Shown: positions 55,136 to 64,000 of the stretch, in pieces
Layout: each line of letters starts with the position of its first letter
Position numbering within the stretch: position 1 is the first letter of the stretch
NCBI GenBank assembly: GCA_963797005.1
Contig: CAWCOF010000003.1
Location: 1-64,000, forward strand
Length of the DNA: 64,000 bases
Source of the DNA: AWTP1-13 sp963797005
GTDB taxonomy: Bacteria > Pseudomonadota > Alphaproteobacteria > Rhizobiales > Hyphomicrobiaceae
Reading direction: 5' to 3'
The notes under the pieces: model-generated
What the model saw: only the letters and a program-made list of their open reading frames with translations
What the model was told of the DNA's origin: nothing
Databases searched by the model: none
Made by a program: the position numbers and the translations under genes

Positions 55136-56311
55136 CTACCGCATCAACTCCCGCATGGCCCGGTCGAGGCCGTCGATGGTGAGCGGATACATGCGGTCCG
55201 AGACCAGATCGCGCATGATCTTGATGGAGGGCGTCCAGCCCCAGTGGCTCTCCGGCACCGGGTTTAACCAAACGCAGTGTTCGTAGATGTCGGTGACGCG
55301 GTTCAGCCACACCGCGCCCGGCTCCTCGTTCATGTGCTCCACCGAGCCGCCGGCCACCGAGATCTCGTAGGGGCTCATGGAGGCGTCGCCGACGAAGATC
55401 ACCTTGTAGTCGGCCGGGTACTTGTGCAGCACCTCCCAGGTCGGCGTGCGCTCGGTCCAGCGGCGCCCGTTGTCCTTCCACACGAACTCGTAAAGGCAGT
55501 TGTGGAAGTAGAAGTACTCCAGGTGCTTGAACTCGGTGCGGGTCGCCGAGAACAGCTCCTCGGCGGTCTTGATGTGCCAGTCCATCGAGCCGCCGATGTC
55601 GAAGAACATCAGCACCTTGACCGTGTTGCGCCGCTCGGGCCGCATGTGGATGTCGAGATAGCCCTTGCGCGCGGTGCCCTTGATGGTGGTGTCGAGATCG
55701 AACTCGTCGGGTGCGCCCTCGCGCGCGAACTTCCGCAAGCGGCGGAGCGCGATCTTGATATTGCGGGTGCCGAGCTCGACCGTGTCGTCGAGGTCCTTGT
55801 ACTCGCGCTTGTCCCACACCTTGATGGCGCGCCCCTGCCGGTTCTGCTTCTGGCCGATACGCACGCCGGCGGGGTTGTAGCCGTCGGCCCCATAAGGCGA
55901 CGTGCCGCCGGTGCCGATCCACTTCTTGCCGCCCTGGTGGCGGCCCTTCTGCTCCTCGAGGCGCTTCTTCAATTCCTCCATGATCTTGTCCCAGCCGCCG
56001 AGCGCCTCGATCTTGGCCTTCTCCTCCTCGGTCAGGTAGAGCTGCGCGAGCGAGCGCAGCCACTCCTCCGGGATCTGCTTTTCGACGGCCTCGCTCATCA
56101 GCTCGAGGCCCTTGAAGACGTGGCCGAACACCTGGTCGAACTTGTCGAGATGGCGCTCGTCCTTCACCAGCGCGGCGCGCGAGAGATAGTAGAAGTGCTC
56201 GACGTTGCGGTCGGCGAGGTTGGCCTCCAGCGCCTCCATCAAGGTCAGGTACTCCTTCAAGGTGACGGGCACCTTGGCGGCTTTCAGCTCGTGGAAGAAG
56301 GTGGCGAACAT
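55136..56311 (-). CDS. CoxE-family VWA-domain protein
   Basis: The gene encodes 391 residues. A helical N-terminal half (F-F-H-E-L-K-A-A-K-V-P-V-T-L-K-E-Y at the start) is followed by a von Willebrand A domain with the MIDAS motif F-F-D-I-G-G-S-M-D (near 240), and later I-F-V-G-D-A-S-M-S and H-C-V-W-L-N-P. This is the CoxE layout; partner MoxR AAA+ ATPases use such proteins to insert metals or remodel enzymes. No MoxR gene lies beside it. ATG 56311 starts the conserved region; an upstream ATG (56389) would add 26 residues of no clear kind. Confidence 0.9.
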   Translation of the reverse strand: MFATFFHELKAAKVPVTLKEYLTLMEALEANLADRNVEHFYYLSRAALVKDERHLDKFDQVFGHVFKGLELMSEAVEKQIPEEWLRSLAQLYLTEEEKAKIEALGGWDKIMEELKKRLEEQKGRHQGGKKWIGTGGTSPYGADGYNPAGVRIGQKQNRQGRAIKVWDKREYKDLDDTVELGTRNIKIALRRLRKFAREGAPDEFDLDTTIKGTARKGYLDIHMRPERRNTVKVLMFFDIGGSMDWHIKTAEELFSATRTEFKHLEYFYFHNCLYEFVWKDNGRRWTERTPTWEVLHKYPADYKVIFVGDASMSPYEISVAGGSVEHMNEEPGAVWLNRVTDIYEHCVWLNPVPESHWGWTPSIKIMRDLVSDRMYPLTIDGLDRAMRELMR

Positions 56312-56955
56312 GGGCGGCTCGTGACGGGGTCGGGCTGACGGGGCTCCGCATTGGTGAAGCGATCGCGGTGGCTTGGCAAGCACCTTCATCCCCGCGGCGT
56401 TTCCGCCCGAGGCTTCAAGAAGGCGAGGGGAGCGGAGGCGCTGTGCACCCCGGCTCTTTAGGTAAGAAAGGCGCAGAGCGCCTCCGCTGCCGTCGAAGGA
56501 ATCCTGGGTGCGCGGGCCAGAACGAGCCAGCTGGTGTCACCCCCAGGGGGTTCCCGGGGTCGGGAACATTCCTCGGCGGCCCCCGGTTCGCAGTTCTTGA
56601 CGAGACGCCCTCGAGAAGCGCCCCCTCGTGAACCGAGGCAAGCGCAGGATGCCATACGCGAAAGGGTGCGGGGATAACTCTCGTCAGCGTTAAGATGCCG
56701 ACCCCGACCACTCCCTTCCAACCTGTGCCCCACATAGCCCCAACCATTGCCCACAAGGCCGCCACTCTCGCACCATCATCCACCAGCGTCCCCCCGCTTG
56801 CGTCCCCGGCCTGGGCGTCCGATCCGACCCGTGTCGGATCGGGGCGCGCAGAGCCGGGGCCCTGCCCGCGGCTTGGGTGCTCGACGGCTTGGGGGTAGAT
56901 CCCGGACAGCCTCGCCCCGGCTCGGCGAGCCGATGCTCGGCTTCCGGGAACGCAG
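56312..56955. other. 644-bp gene-free, GC-rich structured region
   Basis: GCGGAGGCGCTGTGC (about 56434-56448) pairs with GCGCAGAGCGCCTCCGC (about 56470-56486), and further pairs (CCCCCAGGGGG; GGGTCGGGAACATTCC) follow up to about 56640. Frames on the minus strand here are rich in Pro, Arg and Gly and match no family. It looks like an intergenic repeat or structured RNA element. Its right part (56650-56950) holds nothing I recognise. Confidence 0.45.
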
Positions 56956-57984
56956 TCAGCCAGCGGACGATTTGCCCGCCCCGAACATCGGCTTGAGCAC
57001 CTCGCCCAGCACGTCGCGGGCGCGCGGCGGCTTCGCCGCGAGATAGGGCAGCGGACGGATCACCTCGATGGCGGCGATGCCGATGCGGGCGGTGAGCGCG
57101 CCGTTGAAGGCGCCTTCGCCGAGCCGCCGCGACACCCGGCGCAGCAGGTCCTGGCCGAGGAACTGGCCTAGCAGATCGTCGGTCATGGCAAGCCCGCCGG
57201 TGGCGACGATGTGGCCAAACACCAGGTTGGCAAGCTTGAGCGCGCCCAGCGATCCGGGCCGGCCGCCGTAGAGCGCCGCCAGCGCGCGGAGCAGCCGCAG
57301 GTTCTCGACGCCCACGAAGCCCACCGCGATCACCACCATGGGCGACAGCGCCGTCACCGTCGCAACCCGCTTGGCCGAGCGGGTGATGAGGCGCTTGGCC
57401 TGCGCATCGAGCGGGGCGACGAGATCGCGGTCGGCCAGCGCCAGGAGCTCGCCCGGGTCGTGCACGTCGCGCGCATGCTCGCGGAACCGCCGCACGCTCC
57501 AGGCGGCATCCGGCCGGCCGGCATAGAGCGCGGCAAGGCGCAGCGCGGCCTTGCGCTCGCGCTTGCGGTCCCGGTCGCGGATGGACGCCGCCACATCGGC
57601 CTTGAGGCGGCCCAGCCGCGCGAGGCGGAAGAAGCCGGCAAGCTCGCGCAAGGTGAGCATGAGGGCGGCGAGCGCGGCGAGCCCAAGCAGCGCCAGCGTG
57701 GCCCAGCCGATCCAGTCCTCCCGCACCAGCGCGGCCGAGACGAGCCGCGCAAACCACGCCACCACGCCAAGGAACGCGGCACCAGCCAGCGCCGACACCA
57801 GCAGCAAGCCCCAGCGCAGCCCGCGCGCGCCAAGATCGGCGAGCGTCGGCCGCGCCAGCGGGGTGTCAGGGACAGGCGCCGCGCCGATGTCGTCGCCGGC
57901 GCTCGCCTCCGGCACCGGCTCGGCGACGAGCGCGGGATCGTCGGCCGCGAACGCCTGCGGCTTGCGCGTCTCGGGGCCACTCAT
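56956..57984 (-). CDS. YcjF/TIGR01620-family membrane protein (DUF697)
   Basis: The gene encodes 342 residues. A Pro/Ala-rich N-terminal tail leads to two membrane helices (about 52-75 and 85-107), then a basic R-D-R-D-R-K-R-E-R-K coil and the DUF697 domain with T-A-L-S-P-M-V-V-I-A-V-G-F-V-G-V-E-N and G-A-L-K-L-A-N-L-V-F-G-H-I-V-A-T-G-G. This is the YcjF pattern. It overlaps the stop of ycjX by four bases (ATGA), the conserved pairing. Function of the pair is linked to envelope stress but is not settled. Confidence 0.92.
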   Translation of the reverse strand: MSGPETRKPQAFAADDPALVAEPVPEASAGDDIGAAPVPDTPLARPTLADLGARGLRWGLLLVSALAGAAFLGVVAWFARLVSAALVREDWIGWATLALLGLAALAALMLTLRELAGFFRLARLGRLKADVAASIRDRDRKRERKAALRLAALYAGRPDAAWSVRRFREHARDVHDPGELLALADRDLVAPLDAQAKRLITRSAKRVATVTALSPMVVIAVGFVGVENLRLLRALAALYGGRPGSLGALKLANLVFGHIVATGGLAMTDDLLGQFLGQDLLRRVSRRLGEGAFNGALTARIGIAAIEVIRPLPYLAAKPPRARDVLGEVLKPMFGAGKSSAG

Positions 57985-59432
57985 TGGAGCCGGTCCCCCA
58001 GCAGGAACTCGATGGCGCGGTCGAGCCGGATGTGGGGCAGCGCCGGTGCCTCGCCGGACGGCGCCTCCAGGCTCACGCGCGGTGGACGGAAGCGCGGGAA
58101 GTGAACGGCATCGGTTGTCCTCGCCACCTTGAGCGCCGTCGGATCCTCGGGAAGATCGCCCGGAAAGATGGCCGCCTCCGCCTTGCCGTCGAACACCTTG
58201 CGGCCGAGGTGCTCGCCCGGCAGCGGCACGCCGACAATGCAGGGAAGCCGCTGCCAGCCCTGCCGCGCCTCGGCCTCGCGCGTCGCCCTGAGCGCGGCGA
58301 GCGCCATCACCTTCACATCGGCGCCGGCGAAGGACGCACGCGCGATCGCCCGGTCGGCCAGAACGCGGAGGATCGCCTCGAGCCGGTCGTGGCTGGCGTG
58401 GTGCAGGTGGTCGGCCTTGGTGGCGGCGAACAGCAGCCGGTCGATGCGGCGCGACAGGATGCTGGAGAGCCAGGTGTTGGCGCCGGGCCGGAAGCACGCG
58501 AGGATCGCTTCCATGCTGCGCTCCAGGTCGTCGAGCGCCTGCGCGCCGGCGTTGATCGCCGAGAGCGCGTCGATCAGCACGATCTGCCGGTCGAGACGCG
58601 CGAAGTGGTCCCGGAAGAACGGTTTCACGACGTGCGCCTTGTAGCTCTCGAAGCGGCGCGCGAGCATGGCGCCCAGCGTGCCGCGGGCGTAATGCTCGCC
58701 GTCGGCCGGCGCGAGCGGAAAGAACGTCAGCAGCGGCGAGCCGGCCAGATCGCCGGGCAGCAGGAAGCGGCCGGGTCCGGGCGCGGAAAGCACAGGATCG
58801 GCGCGCGCCTCTTCCAGATAGCGTGTGAACAGCGCGCTGCCCTTGAGCGCCAGCAGCTCATCGGCGGGCGCATCGGCACGCAACTCGGAGAGCATCGCGA
58901 GCCAGGGACCCGCCGCCGCCGCGCGATGCGGGGCGCTTGCCTCGGCGATGGCTTGGCGCGACCATTCGGCAAAGGACTGCTCCAGCAGCGGCAGGTCGAT
59001 CAGCCACTCGCCGGGATAGTCGACGATGTCGACGTGCAGCCGCCCCGGCCCGATCGCGCGCCGCAGCGCCGAGCCCGGCTCATACTCGATCGTCACACGC
59101 AGCTGGCTGATGCGCCTGGTGCCTTCGGGCCATTGCGGCGGGTCGCCGGCCAGAAGGCCCAGGTGCTCCTCGTAGGCGAAGCGCGGCACGCGATCGTCGG
59201 GCTGCGGCTCGAGGTAGGCGCGGGTGATGCGGCCCTCGGCCATGGCGCCGAAGTAGGGCAGCCGTCCGCCGGCGAGGAGGTTGCGCACCAGCGCCGTGAT
59301 GAACACGGTCTTGCCCGAGCGCGCCAACCCCGTCACGCCCAGGCGCACGGTCGGCGTGGCAAAGCCGGTGACGAACTCGCCCGCGTTCTTGAGGGCGTCC
59401 GCCGTCGCCTCGGTCAGGTCTGAGAGCCGCAC
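57981..59432 (-). CDS. ycjX: YcjX-family P-loop NTPase
   Basis: The gene encodes 483 residues. Walker A is G-L-A-R-S-G-K-T (near 37), and D-I-V-D-Y-P-G-E-W is the D-x-x-G-like switch. R-Q-I-V-L-I-D-A-L-S-A and F-A-A-T-K-A-D-H-L-H are the family's later motifs. The proteins are GTPase-like and are often transcribed with ycjF, as here. In enterics the pair belongs to the phage-shock/envelope-stress regulon. No PspA-like gene is seen here. Confidence 0.94.
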   Translation of the reverse strand: MRLSDLTEATADALKNAGEFVTGFATPTVRLGVTGLARSGKTVFITALVRNLLAGGRLPYFGAMAEGRITRAYLEPQPDDRVPRFAYEEHLGLLAGDPPQWPEGTRRISQLRVTIEYEPGSALRRAIGPGRLHVDIVDYPGEWLIDLPLLEQSFAEWSRQAIAEASAPHRAAAAGPWLAMLSELRADAPADELLALKGSALFTRYLEEARADPVLSAPGPGRFLLPGDLAGSPLLTFFPLAPADGEHYARGTLGAMLARRFESYKAHVVKPFFRDHFARLDRQIVLIDALSAINAGAQALDDLERSMEAILACFRPGANTWLSSILSRRIDRLLFAATKADHLHHASHDRLEAILRVLADRAIARASFAGADVKVMALAALRATREAEARQGWQRLPCIVGVPLPGEHLGRKVFDGKAEAAIFPGDLPEDPTALKVARTTDAVHFPRFRPPRVSLEAPSGEAPALPHIRLDRAIEFLLGDRLQ

Positions 59433-59486
59433 GCGCCAAGCCTTTCTCCGCCCTAGCTAGGCCGGAGAAAAGGCCGCGACAAGACC

Positions 59487-59540
59487 CGCGAACCTTCTCC
59501 CTCTCCCCATGCCTCTTCCGGGTGAGGGGCAGAAGCTCGC
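59487..59540. repeat. Dispersed CTCTCCCC/GGGGAG-type repeat
   Basis: CTTCTCCCTCTCCCCATGCC pairs loosely with GGGTGAGGGGCAGAAG. It is of the same general kind as the GC-rich repeats near the left end of the window and fills most of the 160-bp gap between ycjX and the SPOR gene. Confidence 0.5.
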
Positions 59541-59592
59541 TGATGCGGAGCAGGCGGCCACGTTAGACCCCGCAAGCGGGGAAGAGGAAATT

Positions 59593-60474
59593 CTACAGTG
59601 GCTCGCCGGAAAGCACGGTGGCAAAGCAGCGGTTGCGGCCGACCCCCATGTCCTTGCAGACCTTATCCGCCTCCGCCCGGCTCGGCAGCGGCCCGGCGAC
59701 CAGCCGGTAGAGCCCGCCCGAGTTGCGGGGCGCAACGACGTGCGGCTGCAGCGCGCCAAGCTGACCCGCGTGGCGCTCCATGAGGAGGTTCCAGCTCAGC
59801 TTGATGGCATCGAGCGACGGGCCTGCGCCGAGCTGCACCGCATACTTGTTGGACTTCGCGGGTGCGCGCGCCGGCGCCGACACGGTGGTGACCGCCGAGC
59901 CGCCCGCCGTCGTGACCACGGCATCGCCGAACATGATCGGCGCCTGCGCGATGCTGCCGGTCTCGATCGGCGCCGGCTCGATCTCACCGGGAGGCTTCGG
60001 CCCCTCGATGGTCGTGATCACCCGCGTGGGTTGCCGCGGCTCCGCTGTCCGGATGTGGACCTTGGCCTTGTCGGCAACCTTCTGCTTGGCCGGCGGCACC
60101 GCCGCAGCGACCGGCACCTCGGGCGGCGCTGTGCGCTGCTCGAGCGTGTCGAGCCGCGTCTGCACCACCTTGCCTTGCGCCTCCTGCTGCTGGACCGTCT
60201 CCTTCAGCTGGCGCACGTCCCGCTGGATCTCGCCGACGCTGCGCTGCACGGTGTCGATCTCGGCCAGCGCTCTGTTGGTTGTCTCGAGGACCGGGTCGGG
60301 CTGTGACTGGGACTCGGCTGCCGCCAGCTGCGGCGATGTCGTGCCGACGCCGTCGGGCTGCCAGGCGAGGGAGCCGAGGTAGACCAGCGCGCCCGTGGCC
60401 ATGAGCCCCCAGGTCAGGAGGTAGGCCTTTACGAAACGCCCTGAGCGAGGGTTGTGAACAGCGTGTGCCGCCAT
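59593..60474 (-). CDS. SPOR-domain membrane protein
   Basis: The gene encodes 293 residues. A short cytoplasmic tail is followed by one membrane helix (about 16-36), a coiled coil (about 64-112, A-E-I-D-T-V-Q-R-S-V-G-E-I-Q-R-D), a Pro/Ala-rich linker, and a C-terminal SPOR domain (about 208-293) with Y-A-V-Q-L-G-A-G-P-S-L-D-A-I and Y-R-L-V-A-G-P-L-P-S-R-A-E-A. SPOR domains bind denuded glycan strands and bring proteins to the division septum. The gene diverges from glmU, which supplies the precursor sugar. Confidence 0.9.
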   Translation of the reverse strand: MAAHAVHNPRSGRFVKAYLLTWGLMATGALVYLGSLAWQPDGVGTTSPQLAAAESQSQPDPVLETTNRALAEIDTVQRSVGEIQRDVRQLKETVQQQEAQGKVVQTRLDTLEQRTAPPEVPVAAAVPPAKQKVADKAKVHIRTAEPRQPTRVITTIEGPKPPGEIEPAPIETGSIAQAPIMFGDAVVTTAGGSAVTTVSAPARAPAKSNKYAVQLGAGPSLDAIKLSWNLLMERHAGQLGALQPHVVAPRNSGGLYRLVAGPLPSRAEADKVCKDMGVGRNRCFATVLSGEPL

Positions 60475-60756
60475 GGCCGGGCGCCTCTCCGTTTGCTAGA
60501 GCCGGGGTAGTTTCCGCGCAACGCTGGACAGCACGCGAGCCGAATCGTCCAGAACCGTCGCAAAGGGCGGCGGGGCGGTCAACGCGAGTGCCCAAGCACC
60601 ACTGGCCTGGATTGTGGAACTGTGTTCGAAGTGCCATAGGTTGTTGTGTATGAGACTCACCGCGCGATCCGACGTGCGGCTCGGTTCGACTCGGCGCAAG
60701 GTCGGCGTAGAAACCTGTCGCGACCGATCGGGCAGCTACAACACGACCAGTTCGAC

Positions 60757-62115
<1,359 letters not shown>

Positions 62116-62244
62116 TGCCACCTTTTGTCCCGGGACATGACACTAGAAAAACCACGAAACAGAGATTGAGTTGAACGTTGCAGCCCGTTGGCACTACCAA
62201 CAAAGGGGGCGTTGGCAGCCGACGGAACAACGGGGCATCAGGGC

Positions 62245-64000
<1,756 letters not shown>

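Noticed and set aside
56415..56783. Minus-strand frame of 122 codons in the gap beside the VWA gene
   Set aside because: It is rich in Pro and Arg with no ribosome site, and it coincides with inverted repeats. Better seen as an intergenic structured element.
57984..59423. Plus-strand frame of 479 codons opposite ycjX
   Set aside because: The composition is dominated by Arg, Gly and Glu with no motif, and ycjX on the minus strand has a clear P-loop.
62116..62244. Possible glmS ribozyme or sRNA target upstream of glmS
   Set aside because: The 129-bp gap is too short and lacks the ribozyme core.

Overview
The window is a high-GC chromosomal segment from an alphaproteobacterium, most likely of the Hyphomicrobiales or a close order. 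The evidence is the gene content: the block deacetylase - xseB - dxs - tlyA - 23S rRNA methyltransferase, the YcjX/YcjF pair, a bactofilin, an ECF sigma/NrsF pair, a TipN-like polarity protein candidate, glmU-glmS, and TRAP-TAXI transport. No taxon can be fixed without database searches.

Layout. 0-4.3 kb: a DUF559 nuclease bracketed by inverted GC-rich repeats, an NTF2-like protein, an enoyl-CoA hydratase, an unrecognised membrane protein and a bactofilin. 4.7-7.6 kb: an AT-richer orphan membrane protein, a secreted cupin-like protein and an enolase-superfamily enzyme. 7.7-10.0 kb: an operon of a ParA-type ATPase, a small ribbon-helix-helix protein and a membrane-anchored caspase-fold protein. 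The last two share a repeated N-terminal S-L-T-D-A motif, and the operon is preceded by 15-bp-period direct repeats. This is the best candidate for an undescribed system here. 10.0-16.8 kb: a repeat-rich gap, then deacetylase, xseB, dxs, a DUF4399 protein, tlyA and an RlmD-type methyltransferase.

16.86-22.3 kb: a tRNA-Leu(GAG) gene whose last 58 bp are repeated exactly 3.7 kb downstream, with a third shorter copy 1.6 kb further on. Between the copies lie an IS630 element, an IS5-family element with a -1 slippage site, a truncated copy of that IS5 element, an interrupted membrane gene and a small secreted protein. This looks like layered accessory DNA at a tRNA 3' end. No integrase is visible.

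22.5-34.4 kb: a large transglutaminase/DUF2126 protein; an ECF sigma factor with its NrsF anti-sigma; a minus-strand catabolic-looking group of TRAP-TAXI permease, TAXI binding protein and Rieske oxygenase; and an O-antigen-ligase-like gene with a secreted partner. 34.8-48.2 kb: L,D-transpeptidase, NIPSNAP protein, HU, GFA protein, kdsA, tkt, pgk, ccdA, thiD, a secreted protein, a PLP-dependent dehydratase and an MFS transporter. 48.2-64 kb: dipeptide epimerase, TipN-like coiled-coil protein diverging from an Hpt protein, ferredoxin with its reductase, a lipoprotein candidate, a CoxE-type VWA protein, YcjF/YcjX, a SPOR protein, glmU and a 3'-truncated glmS.

The DNA has many single-base indels inside otherwise good genes, including dxs. 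I count about 16 insertions and 3 deletions in 12 genes, and every repaired gene has a whole number of codons and a normal length. The pattern is more like uncorrected sequencing or assembly error than gene decay. Broken genes are therefore listed as CDS with the disruption noted.
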